From Actinomycetota bacterium (GTDB taxonomy: Bacteria; Actinomycetota; Acidimicrobiia; Acidimicrobiales; Ilumatobacteraceae): a stretch of DNA of 64,000 nucleotides. Position 1 is the stretch's first letter; the number at the start of each line of letters is the position of its first letter. Both the position numbers and the translations under genes were made by a program. Positions 36,806-44,416 of this stretch are shown in pieces. The notes below the pieces were generated by a model, which worked only from the letters and a program-made list of their open reading frames with translations, ran no database searches and was not told the origin of the DNA. The stretch spans positions 1 through 64,000 of the forward strand of contig VFZC01000006.1 in NCBI GenBank assembly GCA_016871355.1, in the 5' to 3' direction.

Positions 36806-38394
36806 CAGAGGCTCACGTCCGCGACCATGAGCGGTGGCGTGTGCAAGTGGGTGATGGTCGGCGTGCGACCGACCACGTCGCTGGCGATCTCGAGCGCATC
36901 GTCCATCGTGCTGGCCGGTACGAAGCCGAGACGACGCACGGTCTTCTGATCGCCGCCCACCACGATGACCCGACTGCAGTGCTGCATGCCGTGGGTGCCC
37001 CAGTACCACATGTAGAACGGATGCACGCCGTGATACGCGTAGCCCGTGCGATAGAGGTGGCGGTACCACTCGTCCTCGGCGTACTGCTTCTCCCACTTCT
37101 TCGACATGACGTGCGGATCGGTGGTGTCGGCCAGCACCTGTTCGAAGAAGTCGATGTAACTCGGATGGTGCACCGGGTTGAACTCGGGTCGGCAGGGGTG
37201 GGTCATGATGATCACGCCGCCCTCACGCACCAGCGGCATGCCGCGGTACATGTTGAAGTAGTAACCCATCGCCATCACTTGCACCAGGATCGGGTTGAGG
37301 ATCGAGTGCACGTTGTACGGGCTGATGTACGGAATGCCCATGGTGAGAATGTCGGTCTGACCCTTCACCTCCACGAGCTGCTGCTTGTACACGTGCTCGG
37401 TGGTGATGCGATGCACGGCCTCCACTTCACCCGCCTGAACACTGGTCATCTGGTGCGGGGCCTCGATCGAGTGGAAGATGTCGCGGGCCAGACGATGCGG
37501 GGTGCGGTTGAGCGCCTTGGTAGTGGCGAGGAAGGTCATGCGGTCGCGCGCGGTCCATTCCCATTCACGCTTCGACAGGAAGTCGAAGGGCTTGGGGAAC
37601 GTGTCGGTGTTGAGCGTGGTCTCCACTTGGAACACCTTGACGCCGCTGTCGAGCAGGACCTTGCCCATGCGCCAGTTGCTCTTGTGCAACTCGCTGCGGT
37701 GTTGGTCCATGAAACTGCGCGAGTGGGTCATGGTGTCGGGGTTGTGGTGATGGCGCAGTGAGCGATACGACGCGAGGCCGGTGGCCGTGCTCTTCCAGCC
37801 GCCGTCCATGGCGACCAGGTTGATGTTCACGTACACCAGCAGGTCGCTCTCGGCGGCCCGTTTGTTGATCTCCACCTCTTCGCCTTGCGGAGTGGTGCCC
37901 AGGAACTCCAACTTCGCGGGATCTTCGGCGTCGTGTTGGTACAGGTAGCCGCGCGGCGCGAACGCGTCGTACACGCGGTCGCCCACGGCGTGACGCAACT
38001 CGGCTTCGGTCATACGACGGTGCAGCGCGAGAGCCGCGATGATGTGCACGTCGTCCACACCGGCTTCGGCGGCCAGGTCGAGCACGGCTTCGATCACGCG
38101 TTGGCGGATGTCGGGCCGCTGCATTTTGGGCAGCGGCAGACTCACGTCGTCGAAAGCGATCGTCAGACGCATGCCGGGGAAGAGCTGTGACGGCAGTGGA
38201 TCCTGGTCGATCGGGTTGAGCAACGCGTGGCGAATCGCGCCGTCGACGTCGTCGATCGCCGGCAGCGGCTCGGGCGGGTAGATCACACGGCTACGACCGG
38301 CCGGCAACTTCTCGAGTGAGAAGTTCTCACCGCGCCAGAACAGGATCGGCGGAGTGGAGCGGTCGACGTCGAGAACGAATCCGGGACGGGGCAT
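36805..38394 (-). CDS. LarA-like (DUF2088, lactate racemase N-terminal domain) protein
   Basis: A 529-residue protein whose N-terminal half fits the LarA/DUF2088 fold: LTIAFDDVSLPLPKM, then RQRVIEAVLDLAAEAGVDDVHIIAALALHRRMTEAELRHAVG, with His in the ALxxHRxMT motif as in LarA. GGWKSTATGLAS aligns with the LarA segment GGRK-x-PG that holds the lysine carrying the nickel-pincer cofactor, so that Lys appears kept. The Arg of the (D)TRPxP motif and the His before the lysine loop appear replaced (by Leu and a non-His). It is longer than LarA (about 425). It may be a cofactor-dependent epimerase or a divergent member without racemase activity. No larB, larC or larE is in the window. Coupled by TGATG to genes on both sides. 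Confidence 0.65.
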   Translation of the reverse strand: MPRPGFVLDVDRSTPPILFWRGENFSLEKLPAGRSRVIYPPEPLPAIDDVDGAIRHALLNPIDQDPLPSQLFPGMRLTIAFDDVSLPLPKMQRPDIRQRVIEAVLDLAAEAGVDDVHIIAALALHRRMTEAELRHAVGDRVYDAFAPRGYLYQHDAEDPAKLEFLGTTPQGEEVEINKRAAESDLLVYVNINLVAMDGGWKSTATGLASYRSLRHHHNPDTMTHSRSFMDQHRSELHKSNWRMGKVLLDSGVKVFQVETTLNTDTFPKPFDFLSKREWEWTARDRMTFLATTKALNRTPHRLARDIFHSIEAPHQMTSVQAGEVEAVHRITTEHVYKQQLVEVKGQTDILTMGIPYISPYNVHSILNPILVQVMAMGYYFNMYRGMPLVREGGVIIMTHPCRPEFNPVHHPSYIDFFEQVLADTTDPHVMSKKWEKQYAEDEWYRHLYRTGYAYHGVHPFYMWYWGTHGMQHCSRVIVVGGDQKTVRRLGFVPASTMDDALEIASDVVGRTPTITHLHTPPLMVADVSL

Positions 38395-39605
38395 CAGCGT
38401 GTCTCCTGGTGTGGGGGACGGAGGTCGAAGGCGATCTTCACGGCACCGCGCCGGCCAGCGGCGGCGGCGTGCGCGATGGCCTGCTCGTACTCGTCGAGGC
38501 GATAGGTCGCCGACAGCAGGCGGTCCAACTGCGCGGTCCGGGCGAGCTCGATCGCGAGGTCGAATGTGTGGCGGCGTGAACCATCAGCGAGAGTTTCGGT
38601 TCCATAGGTATAGGCGCCCACGAGTTGGGTCTCGCGGTGCCACAAACCAGTGAGGTCGACGGTGACCTCGGCCGGCATGCCGAGTAACACGACTCGTCCG
38701 CGCGGTCGCGTGAACTTGATGCTCGCGGCGATCGACGACGAATCGCCAACGGCATCGATGGTGGCGTGCGACCCACCCGACAAGTGATCGCCGACGACGT
38801 GGCAACCGACTTCGCGACGAACCGCGCGCGACAATTCGTCGCTCGGCACGGCCACGTCGGCACCGAACGCACGAGCCAAGGCCTGTTGATGCGGATAACG
38901 AGCACCGACCACGATGCGTACTCCGGGCGCGAACGCCCGCAGTCCGGCCACCGCGCACAGCCCCATCGTTCCGGCGCCGAGCACGGCGACCACGGGTGTC
39001 TCCCCACGATCGAGGGCGGCCTGCACGGCCGGCCAGGTGGCGAGAGCGGCGTGAATTCCGCCGGCCGCCGGTTCGACCAACACGGCGCACTCGTCGCTCA
39101 TGTCGTCGGGGATGGCGTGCAGTTGACTCTCGTGGGCGATCAGTTCGGTGGACCAACCTCCGCCCGTCGACGAACAGAATCCGGTTTGGATACCGGGTTC
39201 GAGGCAGCCCCCCACCAGATGTGCGTAGTTGTCGCCGTCGCCGGGAGCCGCTCCGTCGAACGGAAGGGCCAGTCCGCGCGCGGCATGACCGAGCACTGGT
39301 TCGAGCACCACGCGTCGGCCGTCGTCGCAATCGGCCACGACTTCGTGGCCGGGTACGAACGGGAACGAGACCCAATCGTCGAAGTACGTGGACGCGTGCC
39401 CTTCGACGAGCGACAAATCGGAACCGCAGATTCCGGTGAGTCGTGGTGTGATGCGATGCCACCCCTCGCCGGTCGGCAACGCCGGCGCGCTCTCGTTCAC
39501 GAGGTCGAGCGGTCCGTACTTGGCGGCACCCGATGCACTGATCGGACTCACCAGACGAGCCACCGCGAACTTCGCGGGCTTGCGCGAGATCTTGAGTGCG
39601 CGCAT
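38394..39605 (-). CDS. Zinc-type MDR alcohol/polyol dehydrogenase
   Basis: From ATG at 39605 the protein is 403 residues. The catalytic-domain motifs are TGICGSDLSLVEGH, FPFVPGHEVVAD and VEPAAGGIHAAL, and the cofactor motif is VLGAGTMGLCAVAGLRAF. GICGSDLS supplies the first zinc ligand Cys and GHE the second-site pair. The Cys cluster of the structural zinc loop is not in the usual CxxCxxC form: the loop is longer and reads GHAARGLALPFDGAAPGDGDNYAHLVGGC. It is most like sorbitol/threonine-type dehydrogenases in this region. It is translationally coupled by TGATG to the acyl-reductase fusion before it and the LarA-like gene after it. Substrate unknown; an alcohol or hydroxy-lipid is suggested by context. 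Confidence 0.82.
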   Translation of the reverse strand: MRALKISRKPAKFAVARLVSPISASGAAKYGPLDLVNESAPALPTGEGWHRITPRLTGICGSDLSLVEGHASTYFDDWVSFPFVPGHEVVADCDDGRRVVLEPVLGHAARGLALPFDGAAPGDGDNYAHLVGGCLEPGIQTGFCSSTGGGWSTELIAHESQLHAIPDDMSDECAVLVEPAAGGIHAALATWPAVQAALDRGETPVVAVLGAGTMGLCAVAGLRAFAPGVRIVVGARYPHQQALARAFGADVAVPSDELSRAVRREVGCHVVGDHLSGGSHATIDAVGDSSSIAASIKFTRPRGRVVLLGMPAEVTVDLTGLWHRETQLVGAYTYGTETLADGSRRHTFDLAIELARTAQLDRLLSATYRLDEYEQAIAHAAAAGRRGAVKIAFDLRPPHQETR

Positions 39606-41974
39606 CAGAAGAGCCTCCGCGAACGCACGGCGAAACGCTTCTGTTCGGATTCGGACACCAGTGGACCGATGGGCAGCAACCGGCGCGGCGCGCCTTCGGC
39701 CTTCTCCCAGTCCTCGACGAGCCAACCACGTTTGCGTGCGATGGCCGCGAGACGAGTCTCGGGATTGACGGCCACGGGGAAGCCCACTGCTTCGAGGAGC
39801 GGGAGATCACTGGTGGAGTCGGCGTACGCCACGCACTCTTCGAGGCGGAAACCTTCGGCCCGGCAGTAGTCGGCCAGGATCTGCGCGCGGGTCTCACCGG
39901 TCGGCGGCACCACCGCCAACTCGCCGGAGTACGTGCCGTCGGGGCGCTTGGTCATGTCGGCCGCGACGATCTCGTCGAACAGCGGTCGCAAACCTTCGAC
40001 GGCGAAACTCAGAGCGCCGGTGATGAGCACCGTGCGGTGTCCGAGAGCGCGGTGCTCGCGAACACGCCGCAACCCGGCCGGGAACGACTTGGTCATGATC
40101 AACTGCGACAGCAGTTCGGCGGCATCGGCTTCGATCTGCTCGACCGGCGCGTCTTCGTAGCGGCGGTAGAAGTAGCGCAGGAAGTCGGCGCGGTCCTTGC
40201 GATCCATCGCGAGAAGACCGGGGGCCTCACGCAAGGTGCGCGCAACGTAACGAATGCGTTCGGGGGTGTTGAGACGGCGAGTCGCGAGCCACGAGTAGGC
40301 CTCGACCACGTTGGAGGCGATCAGAGTGTTCTCGAGATCGAATGCGGCCACCTGACGCGACGGGTCGAGCACTTGTTTGCGCAGGCGATCACGACGGTCG
40401 ACCGTGGTCTTGCCGGGAGCGGTCTTCACGCGGGCGTGTTGAACCACCGAGGGCAGGTGAATCGTCGAGATGTAGAGCGGCCAGTCGACCGAATTCGGAT
40501 CGAGGTTGAACGTGGCGCGGTCGGCCGCATCGAAGCCCTCGTGGATACGCATCAAGTTGTCGACCTGGTAGATCGCTTCGCATTCGGTGTAGAGGCCGTA
40601 GAGCTCGACGTATTCGAGCGCGCGTTCGATGTTGCCGCGGCGCTCTTCCAAACGGGCCGACCACGACGCCTGCACGCCGCGCAAGGGGAGTGACTGCAAG
40701 GTGCGTTCGGCGCGGGTGACCACGGTCTTGGCCCGCGACAACTGCTTCTGCACCCGACCGCGTCCGGGGAAGTTCCAGTCGGGGACCACGATCGGTTGGC
40801 CGTGCGAGTCGTAGATCGGATGCTCGGTGAACCAGTCGCGCACGTTGTCGACCAAGGTGCGGTACTTCAACGGATTGGTGGAGCCCGATGCGACCTGAGT
40901 GATCGGCGGTGCCGATTCGGGGCCGAGAGCGGCCACCGCGATGATCGCGGCAACCACGATGTCGACCGGGATGACGTCGATGGTTCCTTCGGGAACGCCA
41001 GGGAATTCCTTCAGAAGACCGCGCGCGTACGAGATGATTACGGGCTCGGCCATACGGAAGCCGCGAATCCAGCCCGGGAACGGTTCGGCCAACGCCGACT
41101 CGATGATGGAAGGCCGCACGATGCTCACCGGCACCGACCCCTTGGTTTCGTGCAACGCTTGTTCGCCCAACGCCTTGGTGAACGCGTAGGCATCGGGCCA
41201 ACCCACACTCGCCGCGCGCGAACGTCCGGCGGCGACGAGTTGATCCTTCACCCAGCGCTCACGACACTGTTCGGTCTTCTCGGCGAGAGCCGGTGCGCCG
41301 GCGGCACCGAGTTCACGACGCGCATCGGCCCGGAATCCGGCCAATCGCTCGGGTGTGCGGCTGGCCGCTTCGGTGTCACCGCGCAGACGACGTGCCGCTG
41401 CCACTTCGGCGCGCCACGACAATCCGATGTCGAAGGGTCCGGCACTCACGAGTTCTTCGGGCGCGCTGCCGCGCCGATTGCCGGCCACGTAACAGGTGGA
41501 CACGGCCACGAGGTGGGCGAGTCGTCCCGAGGGACCCGGACCGACGTCGTTGAGCAGTTGCGCGATGCGCATGGGGCCGAGAAGGTTGATCTCGATCGCG
41601 CTGTCGAGCGGTGAATCGAACGCGACACTCGCCGCTGAGTGAATGATGATGTCGCACGACGCGAAGGCTCGACGATCGTCGGGGGAGAGCCCGAGCCCGT
41701 CGGTGCCGACGTCGCCACTCACGACGCTCACGCGCGACGCGATGCGGGCATCGAACTGGTCGCCCCATTCGGATCGCAGTCGATCGAACGCGTTGTTCCT
41801 CATGATCTCGCGGCGCACTCGCTCGGCGGCCGAGGTTCGTTTGCCGTCGCGAACGAGCAACACGAGTGAGCAATCGGGGACCGCGCGGAGCAATCGTTCG
41901 ACGAGGGCCGTACCCACGAAGCCGGTTGCACCGGTGACGCCGATGCGCCGGCCGGCCAGGGCGGAGGAGATCAC
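39605..41974 (-). CDS. Fatty acyl-CoA reductase-like SDR fused to HAD-IB domain
   Basis: A 789-residue two-domain protein. Residues 1-390 are an extended SDR of the fatty acyl-CoA reductase/thioester-reductase (NAD_binding_4) type: GATGFVGTALVERLL (14-28), DIIIHSAASVAFD, VSTCYVAGNRRG and the catalytic YAFTKALGE near 262. A middle region (about 400-530) resembles the FAR C-terminal part. Residues about 538-760 are a HAD-IB phosphatase with FDLENTLIAS (motif I with Glu in place of the second Asp), VLITGALSFAVEG and YADSTSDLPLLEAVG. It may reduce an acyl-CoA to an alcohol or aldehyde and dephosphorylate a partner. It is the first gene of the coupled operon and is preceded by TAGAAC-N6-GTG. Divergent from tetR. 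Confidence 0.8.
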   Translation of the reverse strand: MISSALAGRRIGVTGATGFVGTALVERLLRAVPDCSLVLLVRDGKRTSAAERVRREIMRNNAFDRLRSEWGDQFDARIASRVSVVSGDVGTDGLGLSPDDRRAFASCDIIIHSAASVAFDSPLDSAIEINLLGPMRIAQLLNDVGPGPSGRLAHLVAVSTCYVAGNRRGSAPEELVSAGPFDIGLSWRAEVAAARRLRGDTEAASRTPERLAGFRADARRELGAAGAPALAEKTEQCRERWVKDQLVAAGRSRAASVGWPDAYAFTKALGEQALHETKGSVPVSIVRPSIIESALAEPFPGWIRGFRMAEPVIISYARGLLKEFPGVPEGTIDVIPVDIVVAAIIAVAALGPESAPPITQVASGSTNPLKYRTLVDNVRDWFTEHPIYDSHGQPIVVPDWNFPGRGRVQKQLSRAKTVVTRAERTLQSLPLRGVQASWSARLEERRGNIERALEYVELYGLYTECEAIYQVDNLMRIHEGFDAADRATFNLDPNSVDWPLYISTIHLPSVVQHARVKTAPGKTTVDRRDRLRKQVLDPSRQVAAFDLENTLIASNVVEAYSWLATRRLNTPERIRYVARTLREAPGLLAMDRKDRADFLRYFYRRYEDAPVEQIEADAAELLSQLIMTKSFPAGLRRVREHRALGHRTVLITGALSFAVEGLRPLFDEIVAADMTKRPDGTYSGELAVVPPTGETRAQILADYCRAEGFRLEECVAYADSTSDLPLLEAVGFPVAVNPETRLAAIARKRGWLVEDWEKAEGAPRRLLPIGPLVSESEQKRFAVRSRRLF

Positions 41975-41980
41975 GATACG

Positions 41981-41986
41981 GTTCTA
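41981..41986 (-). promoter_or_regulatory. -10-like hexamer for the acyl-reductase operon
   Basis: TAGAAC on the minus strand, exactly six bases before the GTG at 41974. It lacks the final T of TANNNT but mirrors the TAGACA-N6-GTG of the divergent tetR gene. Confidence 0.4.
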
Positions 41987-41993
41987 GCACCGC

Positions 41994-42013
41994 TCTCTAC
42001 CAAATGGTAGAGA
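41994..42013. promoter_or_regulatory. 20-bp palindrome TCTCTACCA-AA-TGGTAGAGA (TetR operator candidate)
   Basis: A perfect 9-2-9 inverted repeat lies midway between the divergent acyl-reductase operon and tetR. An additional half-site TGGTAGA occurs at 42028-42034, overlapping the tetR -10. TetR regulators usually bind such 15-20-base palindromes in their own divergent promoter, so the local TetR is the likely ligand. Confidence 0.75.
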
Positions 42014-42030
42014 AGAGCCGGTTTTTCTGG

Positions 42031-42036
42031 TAGACA
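42031..42036 (+). promoter_or_regulatory. -10-like hexamer for tetR
   Basis: TAGACA followed by six bases and the GTG at 42043; it overlaps the spare operator half-site TGGTAGA. Confidence 0.4.
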
Positions 42037-42042
42037 CCCGTC

Positions 42043-42639
42043 GTGGCCCGTCGGACCGGAACCCGAGACCTGATCCTCGAGCGGGCTACCGACCTGTTCG
42101 GACGCTGGGGTTTCGAGGCCGTGAGCCTCGACCAGATCGCGGCCGAGGTGGGGGTGGCCAAGCAGACGGTTCTCTATTGGTTCCCGTCCAAGGACGACCT
42201 GGTTCAGCAGGTTCTGGCCCGCACGGCGGCCGACCTGGCCGTGGTGGTGGAAGCGGCCATTCGCACCGCACCCGACGACCCACTCGACCGTCTGGAGGCC
42301 GTCGTGAAGGCGGTGTTCCGCCCGGCCGTGCGTCGCCCAGCGTTGCTCGGACTCGTGCGTGAGATCAGCCGTCTTCCGGCCGATGCATCCGAACGTTTCA
42401 CCGACACTCTGCGCCCGCTCGTCGATCGGGCGGTGCGGTGGATGGAGGTGGAGATGCGCGCGGGTCGCTTGCGCCGTGGCGATCCGTCACTCGTGATCGC
42501 CTTGGCCTACGCCACCGTCACCGGAATCGCGACCGAACCCGAAGCGTTGCGCGTGGTGGGTTGGAACGCCGACATCGCGGGTCTGCGGCGATTGCGCGAC
42601 GAGTTGGTGGCGTTCTTACGCGCTGCTCTCGAGACGTGA
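42043..42639 (+). CDS. TetR-family transcriptional regulator
   Basis: A 198-residue regulator. The N-terminal helix-turn-helix is clear (TRDLILERATDLFGRWGFEAVSLDQIAAEVGVAKQTVLYWFPSKDDL, residues 5-52). The remainder is an all-helical ligand-binding domain (RRPALLGLVREISRLPADA, RAVRWMEVEMRAGRLRRGDP). The long C-terminal part and position opposite a lipid-type operon are compatible with sensing an acyl-CoA or lipid, but this is inference. The palindrome at 41994-42013 is its probable operator, giving joint control of itself and the four-gene operon. It converges with ddl across a 20-base gap. Confidence 0.93.
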   Translation: MARRTGTRDLILERATDLFGRWGFEAVSLDQIAAEVGVAKQTVLYWFPSKDDLVQQVLARTAADLAVVVEAAIRTAPDDPLDRLEAVVKAVFRPAVRRPALLGLVREISRLPADASERFTDTLRPLVDRAVRWMEVEMRAGRLRRGDPSLVIALAYATVTGIATEPEALRVVGWNADIAGLRRLRDELVAFLRAALET

Positions 42640-42659
42640 TGTTCGAGACGTGAGTCCGG

Positions 42660-43721
42660 TCAGCGAGCGGTATTGCGTCGACGTCGGGCGTGACGCTCGA
42701 AAGCCAACTCGATCAACTCGTCGATGAGTTCGGCGTACGACACTCCCGAGGCCTGCCACAGCTTCGGGTACATCGAGATCGGCGTGAAGCCGGGCATCGT
42801 GTTGACCTCGTTGCACAGGAATCCACGGCCACCCTCGTCGTAGAAGAAGTCGACACGGGCCAATCCGTCGCAGCGCAGGATGCGGAAGATGTCGAGCGCC
42901 AACTGCTGAATTTCGGCCGCTGCACCGGCGTCAAGCGGGGCGGGCACGAGCAACTGGGCGCCGTCGGTGACGTACTTGTCGTCGTAGTCGTAGAACTCGT
43001 TGCCGGGCACGATCTCGCCCGGAACGCTGGCCCGCGGTGAGCGGTTGCCGAGCACCGCGACTTCGATCTCGCGACCGGGCACACCTTCTTCCACGATCAA
43101 CATCTCGTCGTACGACGAGGCGAAGGCGATGGCGGCCGACAACTCGTCGCGGTTGCGAGCCTTGCTCACGCCGATCGACGAGCCCATGTTCGCGGGCTTG
43201 ACGAACATCGGATATCCGAGATCGCGCGCGATGGCGTCGAGACGTGATGGCGATACTTGGTCCACCGGCAATCCGACGTAGCGCGGTTGTGGAACTCCGT
43301 GGCGGGCGAGCACGTCCTTGGCCATCACCTTGTCCATGGCCACGGCCGAGGCCAACACACCCGAACCCACGTACGGAAGATCGAGGAGTTCGCAGAGCCC
43401 TTGCACGGTTCCGTCTTCACCGAGCGGGCCGTGCAGGAGGGGCAGAATCACCGCGCGGCCACGGGAGGCGGCGGCCTGCAGAACCGGCGCCGACGACACC
43501 GGCAGTCCGTCGGTGGCCAGTCGATCGGGCACGCGGCCCGCCTCAATTTCGCGCATCGCGGCCTCGGCCAATTGCCATTGTCCGGCACGATCGATCCCGA
43601 CCGCGGTGACCGAGTAACGGGTGCGATCGATCGCGCGCAGAACATGGGCCGCCGTCACGCAACTCACGTCGTGTTCGGCCGAACGGCCACCGAAGAGGAC
43701 GACCACATTGATCGGGGCCAC
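42660..43721 (-). CDS. ddl: D-alanine--D-alanine ligase
   Basis: A 353-residue ATP-grasp enzyme that joins two D-alanines for peptidoglycan precursors. Motifs are VLFGGRSAEHDVSCVTAAHVLRA near the N-terminus, LHGPLGEDGTVQGLCELLDLPYVGSG, the ATP-grasp stretch MFVKPANMGSSIGVSKA, the omega-loop EIVPGNEFYDYDDKYV and the magnesium/substrate segment FLCNEVNTMPGFTPISMYPKLW. The Tyr/Phe determinant for D-Ala versus D-Lac was not resolved, but the omega-loop is of the normal D-Ala-D-Ala type. The start is GTG, with TAGGGT six bases upstream. Divergent from the wHTH-dapA-rnj unit. Confidence 0.97.
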   Translation of the reverse strand: MAPINVVVLFGGRSAEHDVSCVTAAHVLRAIDRTRYSVTAVGIDRAGQWQLAEAAMREIEAGRVPDRLATDGLPVSSAPVLQAAASRGRAVILPLLHGPLGEDGTVQGLCELLDLPYVGSGVLASAVAMDKVMAKDVLARHGVPQPRYVGLPVDQVSPSRLDAIARDLGYPMFVKPANMGSSIGVSKARNRDELSAAIAFASSYDEMLIVEEGVPGREIEVAVLGNRSPRASVPGEIVPGNEFYDYDDKYVTDGAQLLVPAPLDAGAAAEIQQLALDIFRILRCDGLARVDFFYDEGGRGFLCNEVNTMPGFTPISMYPKLWQASGVSYAELIDELIELAFERHARRRRNTAR

Positions 43722-43727
43722 GGCGAG

Positions 43728-43733
43728 ACCCTA
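43728..43733 (-). promoter_or_regulatory. Leaderless-type -10 hexamer for ddl
   Basis: TAGGGT on the minus strand, six bases before the GTG of ddl at 43721. It is identical in sequence and spacing to the element before the aldo/keto reductase and glutamine-synthetase-like genes. Confidence 0.55.
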
Positions 43734-43778
43734 CCGGAGGGGGCCGAAGCGGGTCGGGAACTCACCGAGGGGGCGCAC

Positions 43779-43784
43779 TACGAT
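43779..43784 (+). promoter_or_regulatory. Leaderless-type -10 hexamer for the wHTH-dapA-rnj unit
   Basis: TACGAT followed by eight bases and the ATG at 43793, predicting a leader of about two bases. Confidence 0.4.
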
Positions 43785-43792
43785 CGGCGTTC

Positions 43793-44416
43793 ATGTCGAG
43801 TTCACGTGGTTCCGATCCTCGATTCCTCACGCATCACGCCCTGCGCATCAAAGGCTTCGCCAAAGTCGACACCCTCGCCGACATGACGGCCCTCGACGGT
43901 GCCGAGATCGAGTCGCATCTGGGTCAGATGGCGGCGGCCGAGTTGGCGATGTTCCGCGAGGCCCGAGCGTTGTGGCAACTCACGCCGCAGGGCAAGGCCG
44001 CCCACCCCGAACTGCTCGCCGCCGACCTCGGCGGCGTCGATCTGGACGGACTGCAGAGCCTCTATCACGGGTTCCTCGAACTCAACACCGCGTTCAAGAC
44101 GTTGTGTGGCGACTGGCAGTTGCGCGACGGTGCACCGAACGATCATTCCGACGCCGCGTACGACAAGAAGGTCATCGGCCTTCTGGTCGATCTCAACGCC
44201 GAGGCGCAGCCGGTGGTGTCGGCCATGTCGGCGGTGCTCGGCCGACTGTCGCCGTACGCACCGCGGCTCGATGCCACCTGTCGCCTGGTGCAAGTAGGTC
44301 AGCAGAACATGTTCACAGGTGTGATGTGCGGGTCGTTCCACGACGTGTGGATGGAACTGCACGAAGACCTCATTCTCACGCAGGGCGTCGATCGCTCGGC
44401 GGAAGGGAGTTTCTGA
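43793..44416 (+). CDS. Winged-helix (MarR-like) domain protein, function unknown
   Basis: A 207-residue protein. Residues 12-70 read like a winged helix: HHALRIKGFAKVDTLADM, then EIESHLGQMAAAELAMF and a wing REARALWQLTPQGKAAH. The rest is an alpha-helical domain with the pattern NDHSDAAYDKKVIGLLVDL and FHDVWMELHEDLI, which I recall from actinobacterial MarR-like regulators but cannot name. The ATG is preceded at eight bases by TACGAT. Its stop overlaps the dapA start as TGATG, so it is translated together with dapA and rnj. Whether it regulates them is not known. Confidence 0.55.
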   Translation: MSSSRGSDPRFLTHHALRIKGFAKVDTLADMTALDGAEIESHLGQMAAAELAMFREARALWQLTPQGKAAHPELLAADLGGVDLDGLQSLYHGFLELNTAFKTLCGDWQLRDGAPNDHSDAAYDKKVIGLLVDLNAEAQPVVSAMSAVLGRLSPYAPRLDATCRLVQVGQQNMFTGVMCGSFHDVWMELHEDLILTQGVDRSAEGSF

